A stretch of 51,503 bases of DNA from Bacteroidales bacterium. Lineage in GTDB: Bacteria; Bacteroidota; Bacteroidia; Bacteroidales; Bacteroidaceae. Position 1 is the stretch's first letter; the number at the start of each line of letters is the position of its first letter. Positions 1 to 8,153 of this stretch are shown piece after piece. The stretch lies in assembly GCA_015060965.1 (NCBI GenBank), contig SUXN01000019.1, positions 1 to 51,503 on the forward strand. The letters are read 5' to 3'. The translations under genes were made by a program, and so were the position numbers. A model generated the notes under the pieces. It made no database searches, had not been told where the DNA came from, and saw only the letters and a list, made by a program, of their open reading frames with translations.

Positions 1-41
1 TAATCAGTAACGCAACCGTGGTTGCTTCCCGAAAGCGAGTG

Positions 42-72
42 CAAAGGTAGAGCAAATTTCTGAACTGACAAA
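42..72 (-). promoter_or_regulatory. Divergent promoter reading out of the left edge
   Basis: On the minus strand there is a -7 element TACCTTTG (plus-strand 42-49) and a -33 TTTG (69-72) separated by 19 bp, the Bacteroidota housekeeping promoter arrangement. It would drive a gene lying to the left of the window. The rest of 73-332 is AT-rich and has no convincing ORF. Confidence 0.6.
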
Positions 73-274
73 CTTTTCGAGGAATAAATTTCAATAAAAT
101 TTAAACATTTTTTAAAGGTTGCTAATTTTCAACAAGTTACAGATGAAGATTTTTTTCGCATTTTTTGAAGCCATTGCATTGTACACTCTTTCCTTTTACA
201 AAGCCAATGATTTCATTTTAATGAATAATACATAAAACATCTTAACAGATACACCTTATATATTATATTTTGTG

Positions 275-282
275 TAATTTTG
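275..282 (+). promoter_or_regulatory. Probable -7 element of the DUF5686 gene
   Basis: TAATTTTG matches the TAnnTTTG consensus. The -33 region is poor. A transcript starting near 289 excludes the in-frame ATG at 270 and supports translation from 333. Confidence 0.45.
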
Positions 283-332
283 CGCAAATTTTCAGAGGGG
301 GCCGCAAAACAATAACCCCGAAACAACATGAT

Positions 333-2915
333 ATGAAAAAAGAACTCATTACATATTTATATATATTGCTGATTCTGCTTGTACCCGCAAGCACTATAGC
401 CCAGGAGGCAAGCAAGGTGCGCATACACGGCAAGATAACCGATGCTGCAACCAAAGAGGCACTACCCTATGCTTCGATAAGGATAAACAAGACATCGATA
501 GGCTGCAGCAGCGACAACAGAGGAAATTTCTCGTTCTATGCTCCCGCGTTGCGAGACACGCTCATAATATCAAGCGTCGGTTACACCGACAAGCGCATTC
601 CGCTTTCGTCAAAGACACGTATGCCAATAAAGGCGGTTCTGGAACCGGCCGACTATGCATTGTCGGAACTTACGGTAAAGCCCAAGAAGGAGAAATACAA
701 GAGAAAGGACAACCCCGCAGTTATCCTTGCAAGGGAAATAATAAAGAGACGCGATGACAATTCGCCAAAGAACAAGGACTACTACAGCCGTGACAGACAC
801 GAGAAACTGAATCTGGCACTCAGCAACTTCAGCACCGAGAACAACAAGCACTTCGCCAAGCAGTTCGAGTTTCTTGAACAGTACATCGACACCTCGCAGA
901 TATCGGGCGAGCCTATCCTGCACATATCGGCACGTGAGCTCATTGCAACCGACTATTATCGTAAGGAGCCCGAGCGCGAGCGCCAGCACGTGAAAGGAAG
1001 AAAAAGGAACGGCATCGACGACATGTTCTCCACGGGCGAGATTGAGGCGCTCTACGAGGAGACCTTCAAGGACGTGGATATTTTCCAGGATAACATATCG
1101 CTTTTCGGCAACAAGTTCGTGAGTCCTGTCTCAAAACTTGGTCCTACGTTCTACAAGTACTACATAATGGACACCATCGACATAGGAAGCGACAGGTGCA
1201 TTGACCTTGCATTCTCACCATTCAACGTAGAATCGTTCGGTTTTACAGGACACATATACGTGACCACAGATTCCACCTTCTTTATAAGAGGAGTGCAGAT
1301 GAACGTGCCCCACGACATAAACATGAACTTCGTGGAGTACATGAACATCAAACAGGACTACAGCCGCCGGCCCGACGGAACACGTATACTCAACAAAGAG
1401 ACACTGACCGCCGAACTGAAGGTGGTGAACGCCCTCAACGGATTCTATGCCCACCGCGAGGTTGTATACGCGAACTACAATTTCGACAGCACCCCGCAGG
1501 GCGAAAAGATACTGGAGAGCCCGGCCAAGGTTGTAGAAGAGGACAACTCTATGAAGCAAAGCGATGAGTTCTGGGCCGTAAACCGCCTTAACGAGGTGAC
1601 CGAAAAGGAACAATCGGTACAAAAGATGATGAAAGAGCTGCGCAACAACCCGCTCTACTACTGGCTGGAGAAAGGCGTATCGTTCCTCTTCACGGGTTGG
1701 ATACCTATCAGGGAGAACGAACCGCCCATCTTCTATGGCCCGGTGAACACCTCGGTGAGCCACAACGAGCTTGAGGGATGGAGACTGCGCACAGGAGCAA
1801 TGACATCGGCCTACCTGAACCCACATCTTTTCGGACGTTTCTTCGTCGCATACGGCCTGGGCGACCACCGCTGGAAATATATGGGCGAAGTGGAATACTC
1901 TTTCAAGAAGAAAAAGGAGCACCCCAACGAGTTCCCTATCCACTCGCTGAAAGCACACTATGAAAGCGACATTTTCCAGTACGGACAGACCTATCTGCAC
2001 ACCAACAAGGACAACATTTTCCTGAGCATCAAGCGCGACAAGGACAACAAGATTGGCTATATGAAGAAAGCGGAACTCACATACACCCGTGAGTTCTACA
2101 ACAATTTCTCATATAACATCACACTGCGCAACAGGATAGATATAGCCACACACCTGATACCGTTCGAGCGCACCGTCACCACCGACGGTGTAACGACAAG
2201 CACCTTTGTCGACGACGTCAACCGTTCCGAGATTGAGATCGGATTGAGATACGCCCCAAACGAAAAGTTCATCCAGAGCAAGTGGAACAGGAATTCGATA
2301 CTACCCGAACACCCCGTGTTCACCCTAAACCACAGGATGGGAATAAAAGGCGTGCTCGGCAGCGACATCAACTACCACCACACCGAGGCCAGCTTCCAGA
2401 AGCGATTCTGGTTCTCGGCTTTCGGCTATACCGACTGCATAATCAAGGCCGGTAAAGTATGGAACAAAGTACCGTTCCCACTACTCATAATGCCAAACGC
2501 CAACCTCTCGTACACAATACAGAGCGAATCGTATTCATTGATGAACGCCATGGAGTTCTTCAACGACGAGTACGCATCATGGGACCTTACATATTACATG
2601 AACGGACTAATATTCAACAGAATCCCACTGATACGCAAGCTCAACTGGCGCGAGGTGGTGACCTTCAAGGGCATGTTCGGCAACCTGAGCGACAAGAACC
2701 GTCCCGACCCGTTGAACACCGGCACACTGTTCAAGTTCCCTTACGAGAACGACGAATACCATTATATGGACTCCACACCATACATGGAACTTGCATTCGG
2801 AGTGGAGAACATCTTCAAGGTGCTGCGCATCGACTATGTCCGCAGGCTCACTTATACCGACCTCCCGGGCATTGACAAATGGGGAATAAGGATAAAGTTC
2901 CACATACAGTTCTAA
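333..2915 (+). CDS. DUF5686 / carboxypeptidase-regulatory-like outer membrane protein
   Basis: The 860-residue product starts with a signal peptide (about residues 1-24, ending in TIAQ). A CarboxypepD_reg-like beta-sandwich follows at about 30-115 (VRIHGKITD...PYASI, then DNRGNFSF). The remainder resembles the DUF5686 family, with aromatic-rich alternating segments and a terminal phenylalanine as expected of an outer-membrane beta-barrel. Family members are large OM proteins of Bacteroidota with no defined substrate. I chose the start at 333 because the signal peptide begins there and the promoter-like element lies at 275-282; an upstream in-frame ATG at 270 would precede transcription. The next gene begins 13 bp downstream, so the two are probably cotranscribed. 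Family assignment is from recognised sequence pattern; function is unknown. Confidence 0.85.
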   Translation: MKKELITYLYILLILLVPASTIAQEASKVRIHGKITDAATKEALPYASIRINKTSIGCSSDNRGNFSFYAPALRDTLIISSVGYTDKRIPLSSKTRMPIKAVLEPADYALSELTVKPKKEKYKRKDNPAVILAREIIKRRDDNSPKNKDYYSRDRHEKLNLALSNFSTENNKHFAKQFEFLEQYIDTSQISGEPILHISARELIATDYYRKEPERERQHVKGRKRNGIDDMFSTGEIEALYEETFKDVDIFQDNISLFGNKFVSPVSKLGPTFYKYYIMDTIDIGSDRCIDLAFSPFNVESFGFTGHIYVTTDSTFFIRGVQMNVPHDINMNFVEYMNIKQDYSRRPDGTRILNKETLTAELKVVNALNGFYAHREVVYANYNFDSTPQGEKILESPAKVVEEDNSMKQSDEFWAVNRLNEVTEKEQSVQKMMKELRNNPLYYWLEKGVSFLFTGWIPIRENEPPIFYGPVNTSVSHNELEGWRLRTGAMTSAYLNPHLFGRFFVAYGLGDHRWKYMGEVEYSFKKKKEHPNEFPIHSLKAHYESDIFQYGQTYLHTNKDNIFLSIKRDKDNKIGYMKKAELTYTREFYNNFSYNITLRNRIDIATHLIPFERTVTTDGVTTSTFVDDVNRSEIEIGLRYAPNEKFIQSKWNRNSILPEHPVFTLNHRMGIKGVLGSDINYHHTEASFQKRFWFSAFGYTDCIIKAGKVWNKVPFPLLIMPNANLSYTIQSESYSLMNAMEFFNDEYASWDLTYYMNGLIFNRIPLIRKLNWREVVTFKGMFGNLSDKNRPDPLNTGTLFKFPYENDEYHYMDSTPYMELAFGVENIFKVLRIDYVRRLTYTDLPGIDKWGIRIKFHIQF

Positions 2916-2928
2916 ACAAAGATAAACA

Positions 2929-3315
2929 ATGAAGAATCTGCTGTCCATATTGCTATTGTCACTGTTGTCTATCATCTGCACAGGCAACAGTGACAACAGC
3001 CTTGCCTGCGCGGGAGAGAGCAACGTTACACTCTGCACCCTCAAGGACAGCAACAAAGAGAACATCGCAGAACTTTCGGACAGGCTCAACGGATGCCGCT
3101 TTGAAACTCCGCAGACAACCAACGTCAACATCACACAGCGCAACCAGCAGCAGACTCAGCGTCAGTGGCAGGAAAACACAAAATGTGTTCTTGCATCCAC
3201 GTACACACCGTCCGGACACAGCTGGAACACTCTGCAGAGCGTACGCGCAACTGTCGCCGCATCACGCCATAGCCATGGGTATTACATATATACCCTCAGG
3301 CACATCATCATTTAG
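2929..3315 (+). CDS. Small secreted hypothetical protein
   Basis: This 128-residue ORF begins 13 bp after the DUF5686 stop. It has an N-terminal hydrophobic stretch (about residues 3-18, LLSILLLSLLSIICTG) that looks like a signal peptide. The mature part is polar and Asn/Gln/Thr-rich (NITQRNQQQTQRQWQ) with scattered cysteines, and the extreme C-terminus is hydrophobic (YYIYTLRHIII). I do not recognise a family. The position suggests a companion of the DUF5686 protein, but the composition of the last third is odd. A longer ORF in another frame overlaps the end, so the true stop could be affected by a frameshift. A stem pairing 3342-3349 with 3380-3387 lies downstream. Confidence 0.5.
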   Translation: MKNLLSILLLSLLSIICTGNSDNSLACAGESNVTLCTLKDSNKENIAELSDRLNGCRFETPQTTNVNITQRNQQQTQRQWQENTKCVLASTYTPSGHSWNTLQSVRATVAASRHSHGYYIYTLRHIII

Positions 3316-3481
3316 CGTTTTTCTTTTTAGACACCACCACTGCGTCACAAGCAAGGCATACCCAAAGGCATGCCCGCCGTGTGATGCGCCCCTATCATCA
3401 AATTAAAAACAAAACGGAGTCTATATAATAAGGTAAAAGACCTATGTAACGACTTCAAAAGAAACTAAAACGCTAAATATC

Positions 3482-3958
3482 ATGAAAAACGAAATAGACA
3501 ACAAAGTTCTTGAGGAGAACAACATATCAGCAAAGAAAAAAACATCTGTAGCCCCAATCGCAATATTGGTTTGCGCAGCACTTGTATTGGCCGGCGGCCT
3601 ATGCATAGACAATGACAGTGACGCAAAGATGCCCGTACTGCTTGTTGCGTTTGTGACAGCCGTATTCGGCGTGGCAAAGATGTTCAACCAGCCCACAGCG
3701 CTTGTTTACGAGCCGCATAACGAGATACTTAATGAGGAAGAGCTCTTCTTCGACATCAAAGAGAAGAACAATGTGATTGAGTTGCTACGGAACGGAGAGT
3801 TCACAAGACTGCGTTCACAGGCAAAAGACAGCAGCAATCACCCGTTGAAAGTGGAACTCTACGCAACCCAATCGGGGAGCATAGCAATATACCGCGTATA
3901 CCACTTTGTTCCATACACTTTTGAGCCGCTCACCGGTTACGAAGTGTGCAAAAGATAA
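3482..3958 (+). CDS. Hypothetical two-TM membrane protein
   Basis: The product has 158 residues. Two hydrophobic segments sit at about 24-42 (VAPIAILVCAALVLAGGL) and 50-66 (MPVLLVAFVTAVFGVAKMF), joined by a short acidic loop. A soluble C-terminal domain of about 90 residues follows, with alternating charged and beta-type segments ending in YEVCKR. The N-terminus is charged and has no cleavable signal. No family is recognised. The gene stands alone and is closed by a hairpin terminator at 3991-4024. The small membrane-anchored layout would fit a sensor or accessory protein, but nothing in the context assigns a job. Confidence 0.6.
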   Translation: MKNEIDNKVLEENNISAKKKTSVAPIAILVCAALVLAGGLCIDNDSDAKMPVLLVAFVTAVFGVAKMFNQPTALVYEPHNEILNEEELFFDIKEKNNVIELLRNGEFTRLRSQAKDSSNHPLKVELYATQSGSIAIYRVYHFVPYTFEPLTGYEVCKR

Positions 3959-3990
3959 AATCAGGCACGAACCGGAGTTTATTGTTTATA

Positions 3991-4030
3991 AAAAGTCTCT
4001 TGCCAAAAAAGGCAGGAGACTTTTCCTCTT
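3991..4030 (+). terminator. Hairpin terminator after the two-TM protein gene
   Basis: AAAAGTCTC-t-TGCC pairs with GGCA-g-GAGACTTTT around an A6 loop (one mismatch), followed by a short pyrimidine-rich tail. Confidence 0.75.
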
Positions 4031-4303
4031 TAGAAAACTGAAAGCCCATTCAAGAACCTCCGAATTTTCCATTTTGTAAAATTTCTAAAATATCTGTCAA
4101 TATTTAATTTTCAAAACCAGCATATACACAAATCAAAAAAGTACAACAGAACGCGCATTTAACACACTTTTACACAAAAAAGTCAAAAAAAGTATATTAA
4201 ATTTATTAATCTCATTAGTTTGCACTATATTCGCAGTGTCGGTTGGAACCGGATTGACCGACGTCACAATCAAATAATCCGGCAAAACTAAAACAACAAA
4301 ACT
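4031..4303. other. AT-rich intergenic leader of the first OM barrel gene
   Basis: There is no ORF. A degenerate -7 element TATATTCG lies at 4226-4233, which would give a 5' UTR of about 60 nt. That leader can form a weak stem GTCGGT/ACCGAC near 4238-4262. Long runs of A upstream could act as an UP-like region. Confidence 0.4.
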
Positions 4304-4810
4304 ATGAAAAAAGTATTTTTGACACTCGCGTTGATGTTGACAACTATGGTTGCAAGTGCACAGTGGTATGTTGGTGGCGGTATCGGTTTCGGCAAATCAG
4401 AACTTGCTGATGTTGAGACTACACAATTCACATTCACCCCTGAGGCCGGTTACACAATTGACGAAAACTGGACTGTCGGTGCAGCTCTCGGTGTTGACTG
4501 GACAAAGGATGCATACACACAGTTCTCTGTTAACCCTTACGTTCGTTACACATTCTTCAAGGCCGGCAACTTCTCATTCTTTGCTGACGGCGTTGTTGAG
4601 CTCGGAAGTGTTAAACCCGACGAGGGCGACAGCTCATTCACATGGGGCATCGGTGTAAAGCCTGGTATCGGCTACAGCTTTACAGAGCATTTTTCAATCG
4701 CAGGTCACCTCGGTTGGTTAGGCCACAGAGATTTTGACGATGCAGGTGAGGCTACTGCAATTACACTGAACAGCAGCAATCTGTCATTCAGTTTGTATTA
4801 CAGCTTCTGA
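4304..4810 (+). CDS. Small outer-membrane beta-barrel protein (OmpX/OMP_b-brl-like)
   Basis: The product has 168 residues. A signal peptide covers about 1-19 (ends ASA before QWYVGGGIGFG). The mature part alternates aromatic/aliphatic and polar residues in roughly eight strands, with repeated motifs such as PEAGY, NPYVRYTF, VKPGIGYSF and a terminal SLYYSF. This is the pattern of eight-stranded OM barrels (PF13505-like). Codon use (ggt, gtt, cgt) is that of a well-expressed gene. It has no cysteine, unlike its paralogue downstream at 4932. A strong terminator follows at 4834-4863. Confidence 0.8.
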   Translation: MKKVFLTLALMLTTMVASAQWYVGGGIGFGKSELADVETTQFTFTPEAGYTIDENWTVGAALGVDWTKDAYTQFSVNPYVRYTFFKAGNFSFFADGVVELGSVKPDEGDSSFTWGIGVKPGIGYSFTEHFSIAGHLGWLGHRDFDDAGEATAITLNSSNLSFSLYYSF

Positions 4811-4833
4811 TAAAGACAAACTACAATAATCAT

Positions 4834-4863
4834 GAGCCCGCAAAACTTGCGGGCTCTTTTTTT
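4834..4863 (+). terminator. Rho-independent-type terminator
   Basis: GAGCCCGCAA pairs perfectly with TTGCGGGCTC around a 3-nt loop and is followed by seven T residues. It separates the two barrel paralogues. Confidence 0.9.
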
Positions 4864-4931
4864 GCGTTAAACAAACTTAACCTCGCCTCATTTCAGACTC
4901 CGCAAATGTTTATATGTAAAAAAGGGTTATT

Positions 4932-5456
4932 ATGAAGAAGTTTATTTTTACAGCAGTTACAACACTTATTTTCATTACAGGCAATGCACAGGTGTACATA
5001 GGCGGAGGATTGAAATTCTGGGACAACGACGACGACAAGCGCACCACCATCAGTGTGACGCCCGAAGTGGGATACCGCGTAAGCAAACGCTTTGCCTTTG
5101 GAGCCTGTCTGGGTTATGAATACAGCAAAAGCGAAGGTGTACACACCGACAGCTACTCCGTAGAGCCTTACCTAAGGCATTTCATATATTCATTCAACAA
5201 TTTCGACCTCTTTTGGGAGGGAACCCTTGAGTTCTGCTACGTCGACCCCAACAACGCCGAGTCGGGCTACTGCCTGGGCATAGGAGCAAAGCCGGGCATC
5301 AGCTACACCATCAACGAGCATTTCTGCATCACCGCATTTGTAGGATTCTTCGGCTACAGGCATTGTGAAAGACAATTCAAGCACCCCAAATTCGAGCCCG
5401 GATTGGGAATCAGTCTTGTAAACGACCTGTCGTTCAGCTTCCACTACTATTTTTAG
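4932..5456 (+). CDS. Cysteine-containing paralogue of the small OM beta-barrel
   Basis: The product has 174 residues with a signal peptide of about 19 residues (ends GNA before QVYIGGG). It aligns along its whole length with the barrel at 4304 (QVYIGGG/QWYVGGG, TPEVGY/TPEAGY, EPYLRH/NPYVRY, GIGAKPGISY/GIGVKPGIGY, terminal FSFHYYF). It is therefore a diverged tandem duplicate. It differs by carrying five cysteines in the mature part (GAC, EFC, GYC, HFC, RHC), where the first copy has none. The terminator at 4834 suggests it is transcribed separately. Confidence 0.78.
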   Translation: MKKFIFTAVTTLIFITGNAQVYIGGGLKFWDNDDDKRTTISVTPEVGYRVSKRFAFGACLGYEYSKSEGVHTDSYSVEPYLRHFIYSFNNFDLFWEGTLEFCYVDPNNAESGYCLGIGAKPGISYTINEHFCITAFVGFFGYRHCERQFKHPKFEPGLGISLVNDLSFSFHYYF

Positions 5457-5529
5457 AAGAAGAAACACCACACCACCCTGCCCCGTAATAACTTTTATGC
5501 ATCATTTTCGTAAATTGGATTTTATTGAG

Positions 5530-5537
5530 TAATTTTG
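5530..5537 (+). promoter_or_regulatory. -7 element of lrgAB
   Basis: TAATTTTG sits 30 bp ahead of the lrgA ATG. A near-match to the -33 element (TTTCG) lies 19 bp upstream. Confidence 0.5.
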
Positions 5538-5566
5538 CCGCGCAAAACACAAAGCGTCAGGCTAAG

Positions 5567-5929
5567 ATGAAATTCATTACCCAATTCGGTATAATACTGG
5601 CAATATCTTTCATTGGAGAGATACTGAACCGCACGATTCCGCTGCCGATACCGGCAAGCATATACGGAATGACAATACTGTTTACCGCACTATGTACCGG
5701 TGTCATCAAACTGTCTGCAGTAAAAGAAACAGGCAAGCTGCTCATAACGATGATGCCGCTGATGTTCATACCGCCCGCAGTAGGACTCATCGAGTCATGG
5801 GATGTGATGCAGGAGTTCATCATTGCCATAATTGTGATTTCCGTCATATCGACGGTGCTTGTAATGGCCGCAACGGGACATATCACACAATTTATAATGA
5901 AACATAAGGGGAAGGAGGAGAAGAGATGA
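5567..5929 (+). CDS. lrgA: CidA/LrgA family membrane protein
   Basis: The product has 120 residues and four hydrophobic segments. It carries the LrgA/CidA signature near the N-terminus (IPLPIPASIYGMTILF) and the MMPLMFIPPAVGLI segment typical of the family. LrgA is a holin-like inner-membrane protein that works with LrgB in controlling murein hydrolase activity or small-molecule export. The start at 5567 (MKFITQFG) was chosen over the in-frame ATG at 5525 because the -7 element lies between them. The stop overlaps the lrgB start (ATGA), implying translational coupling. Confidence 0.85.
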   Translation: MKFITQFGIILAISFIGEILNRTIPLPIPASIYGMTILFTALCTGVIKLSAVKETGKLLITMMPLMFIPPAVGLIESWDVMQEFIIAIIVISVISTVLVMAATGHITQFIMKHKGKEEKR

Positions 5930-6618
5930 AAGAGATAATATCAGAATCGCTCTTCTTTGGAGTGGCGTTGAGCGTAGGAACATACATCCTTGGTACTATA
6001 ATAAAGAAGAAGTGGGATATATTCATATTCAACCCGCTACTGCTTGCAATCACCCTGACCATATCGACATTGCTGGTACTTGGCATCGACTACAGCAGCT
6101 ACAACGAGGGCGCGAAGTTCCTCACCTACCTGCTGACACCTGGCACCGTGGCACTCGCCATTCCGCTCTACGAGCAGGTGATGCTGCTAAAGAAGAACCT
6201 CACAGCAATACTCGTGGGCATAGCGTCGGGAGTGATGTGCAGCGGAATATCCATTTTCGCTATGGCGTTGCTCTTCGGGCTGAACCACACACAATATGTC
6301 ACCCTATTGCCGAAATCAATCACCACTGCCATCGGCATTGGACTATCAGCCGAACTCAACGGATATGTAGCGATAACCGTTTCAGCAATCATATTCACCG
6401 GACTGATAGGCAACATAGCAGGAGGACTCTTCTGCCGTCTGCTACATATAAAGCACCCGATAGCCAAAGGGGTTGCAATTGGCACAGCATCGCACGTCAT
6501 GGGAACCTCAAAGGCTATGGAGATTGGAGAGATTGAAGGCGCCATGAGCAGTCTTTCTGTTGCCGTGGCTGGATGTATGACCGTTGGAGCAGCGATATTG
6601 CTCGAATGGTGGATATAG
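5926..6618 (+). CDS. lrgB: LrgB family protein
   Basis: The product has 230 residues and about six to seven membrane segments. It shows the LrgB landmarks FNPLLLAITLTI, LLTPGTVALAIPLYEQ, LPKSITTAIGIGLS and GTASHVMGTSKAME. The family is the partner of LrgA/CidA; a related chloroplast protein in plants transports glycolate, and in bacteria the pair affects autolysis and overflow metabolism. It starts inside the lrgA stop codon (4-nt overlap). Confidence 0.88.
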   Translation: MKEIISESLFFGVALSVGTYILGTIIKKKWDIFIFNPLLLAITLTISTLLVLGIDYSSYNEGAKFLTYLLTPGTVALAIPLYEQVMLLKKNLTAILVGIASGVMCSGISIFAMALLFGLNHTQYVTLLPKSITTAIGIGLSAELNGYVAITVSAIIFTGLIGNIAGGLFCRLLHIKHPIAKGVAIGTASHVMGTSKAMEIGEIEGAMSSLSVAVAGCMTVGAAILLEWWI

Positions 6619-6702
6619 TTTTCTCATTTTCTTACAAAAAATTGCAGAAATTGCACTATTATTCATATATTAGCGCAGTAAACCACGTAAACCCGAACAA
6701 AT

Positions 6703-7119
6703 ATGATCATTGCCGTTGACTTTGACGGGACTATCGTCGAGCACAAATACCCCGAGATTGGCAAAGAACGTCCTTTTGCCACTTACACACTCCGCAAACT
6801 CACCGAAGAGCGCCACAGGCTCATCCTGTGGACAGTGCGCCGCGGCAAAGAGCTTGAGGAGGCTGTCGAATGGTGCAGACAGCGCGGTGTCGAATTCTAT
6901 GCGGTAAACAGAAACTTCCCCGAGGAGACTGTGGAGCCACACGGCGGCTACAGCAAAATCAATGCAGACATGTTCATCGACGACTGCAACCTTGGCGGCA
7001 TACCCGACTGGGGACAGATATATACAATGATACACGAGAAAAAAAGTTGGAGCGACATCTACTCATTGGACCAGGAATATGATGAGCCAAAGAGAAAGAA
7101 AAAAGGCTGGTTCTGGTGA
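6703..7119 (+). CDS. Small HAD-superfamily hydrolase (BT0820-like)
   Basis: The product has 138 residues. HAD motif I is at the extreme N-terminus (VDFDGT, Asp6 nucleophile and Asp8). Motif II is LWTVRRG at about 46-52, and the acidic motif is MFIDDCN at about 90-96. The protein is too short for a cap domain, so it should be a capless HAD phosphatase; B. thetaiotaomicron BT0820 is the type I recall for this size class. The C-terminus is lysine- and tryptophan-rich (KRKKKGWFW). It stands alone between lrgB and tRNA-Lys. The substrate cannot be inferred. Confidence 0.8.
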   Translation: MIIAVDFDGTIVEHKYPEIGKERPFATYTLRKLTEERHRLILWTVRRGKELEEAVEWCRQRGVEFYAVNRNFPEETVEPHGGYSKINADMFIDDCNLGGIPDWGQIYTMIHEKKSWSDIYSLDQEYDEPKRKKKGWFW

Positions 7120-7228
7120 AAACAAGAAGTTGCGATAAAAAGGTAAAAAAACTGCGAAATTTTTCTTGTTAATAATCAACGACTTGAAGTTTTTATCGAA
7201 AATTTTTATAAAAAAACTTCCCGAAATG

Positions 7229-7259
7229 TTTGCAGATATAAAATAAAGTAGTACCTTTG
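7229..7259 (+). promoter_or_regulatory. tRNA-Lys promoter
   Basis: A consensus promoter: TTTG at 7229-7232, 19 bp spacer, TACCTTTG at 7252-7259. It ends 17 bp before the tRNA 5' end. Confidence 0.8.
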
Positions 7260-7276
7260 CAACGCGTTAAGGCAAT

Positions 7277-7349
7277 GCGCTGTTAGCTCAGTTGGTAGAG
7301 CAATTGACTCTTAATCAATGGGTCCAGGGTTCGAGTCCCTGACGGCGTA
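7277..7349 (+). tRNA. tRNA-Lys (anticodon CTT)
   Basis: It folds as a cloverleaf. The acceptor GCGCTGT pairs with ACGGCGT (G-U at the first pair). The D arm is GCTCAGTTGGTAGAGC. The anticodon stem ATTGA/TCAAT encloses the loop CTCTTAA (anticodon CTT). The T arm carries GGTTCGAGTCC. The CCA end is not encoded. A terminator follows directly. Confidence 0.95.
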
Positions 7350-7350
7350 C

Positions 7351-7381
7351 AAAAAGGAGGAAGTTATTTCCTCCTTTTTTT
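7351..7381 (+). terminator. Terminator of tRNA-Lys
   Basis: A12-type arms: AAAAAGGAGGAA pairs with TTCCTCCTTTTT around a short loop, ending in a T run. Confidence 0.85.
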
Positions 7382-7414
7382 GTATTGAGACCTGCCAACA
7401 TTTGCGGTCCCCTA

Positions 7415-7445
7415 TTGCAAAAACAATTCATTATTGATACTTTTG
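7415..7445 (+). promoter_or_regulatory. Promoter of the TM2 gene
   Basis: TTG at 7415-7417 and TACTTTTG at 7438-7445, 20 bp apart. They lie 38 bp ahead of the ATG. Confidence 0.55.
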
Positions 7446-7482
7446 TACATCAACATATATACAAACCCATAATATTCAAAAT

Positions 7483-7800
7483 ATGCCCTATTGCAAGAAC
7501 TGCGGTGCCGAAATAAACGAGAATGCCGCAATATGTACCAAATGCGGTGCATGGGTCAACGAGAACCCACAGAACAGAACAAACAACACAAAAGGCAACA
7601 AGGAGTGGCTCGTGGTACTGCTTCTATGCTTTTTCCTCGGCGGCCTTGGAGTACACCGTTTCTATGTAGGCAAGACAGGCACAGGCATAGCACAACTGCT
7701 CACCTGCGGCGGATGTGGCATCTGGGCCCTCATCGACTTCATAATGATCCTTGTAGGAAGCTTCACCGATGCAGACGGCAACCCGATTAGGAATGATTAG
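7483..7800 (+). CDS. Zinc-ribbon TM2-domain protein
   Basis: The product has 105 residues. An N-terminal zinc ribbon has paired CxxC motifs (CKNCGAEI, CTKCGAWV). A TM2 domain of two membrane helices follows, with the diagnostic FFLGGLGVHRFYVGKTGTGI and WALIDFIMI. TM2 proteins are small inner-membrane proteins of unknown biochemical role. The stop codon overlaps the next gene, a DUF2752 protein. Confidence 0.88.
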   Translation: MPYCKNCGAEINENAAICTKCGAWVNENPQNRTNNTKGNKEWLVVLLLCFFLGGLGVHRFYVGKTGTGIAQLLTCGGCGIWALIDFIMILVGSFTDADGNPIRND

Positions 7801-8071
7801 CAAACTCTTTCTCCTGTTGCTTTTACCGGTAATACTCTATTCGATACCAACAGACGGTATTTTCAACGGGGAAACGACCTGTCTTTTCAAAAGATTCCTT
7901 GACACAGAGTGTTGGGGATGCGGAATGACGCGCGCGCTGTTCTCACTTCTATACGGCAAGTTTACCCAGGCATGGGAATACAACCCGCTCATTGCGCCTT
8001 TATTCCCGCTCCTGCTGTGGTTATGGAGTAAGGAGATATGGAACACCATAAAAAGGATAAAGACTGTTTAG
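7793..8071 (+). CDS. DUF2752 family membrane protein
   Basis: The product has 92 residues, with an N-terminal membrane helix and a second near the C-terminus. The family core is visible as a cysteine cluster followed by CGMTRALFSLLYG and an EYNPL segment. The first Cys pair (TTCLF, ECWGCGMTRA) is conserved in DUF2752. I start at 7793, inside the end of the TM2 gene (8-nt overlap), rather than at the upstream ATG 7769. The overlap indicates translational coupling. Confidence 0.8.
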   Translation: MISKLFLLLLLPVILYSIPTDGIFNGETTCLFKRFLDTECWGCGMTRALFSLLYGKFTQAWEYNPLIAPLFPLLLWLWSKEIWNTIKRIKTV

Positions 8072-8103
8072 AGCCATCAAACAGCATCCCGCACATATAA
8101 GAA

Positions 8104-8135
8104 AGCAGGACAGCACACCATGGTGCTGTCCTGCT
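8104..8135. terminator. Bidirectional terminator between DUF2752 and tyrS
   Basis: A perfect 13-bp dyad (AGCAGGACAGCAC / GTGCTGTCCTGCT) with a 6-nt loop lies between convergent genes. Confidence 0.8.
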
Positions 8136-8153
8136 CATTTTATGCATAAACGA

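Noticed and set aside
1215..2000. Long antisense ORF of 261 codons inside the DUF5686 gene, and similar ones inside valS (32493-33302) and ileS (17017-17793)
   Set aside because: They are mirror frames of strongly coding genes with no promoter, no family resemblance and biased composition.
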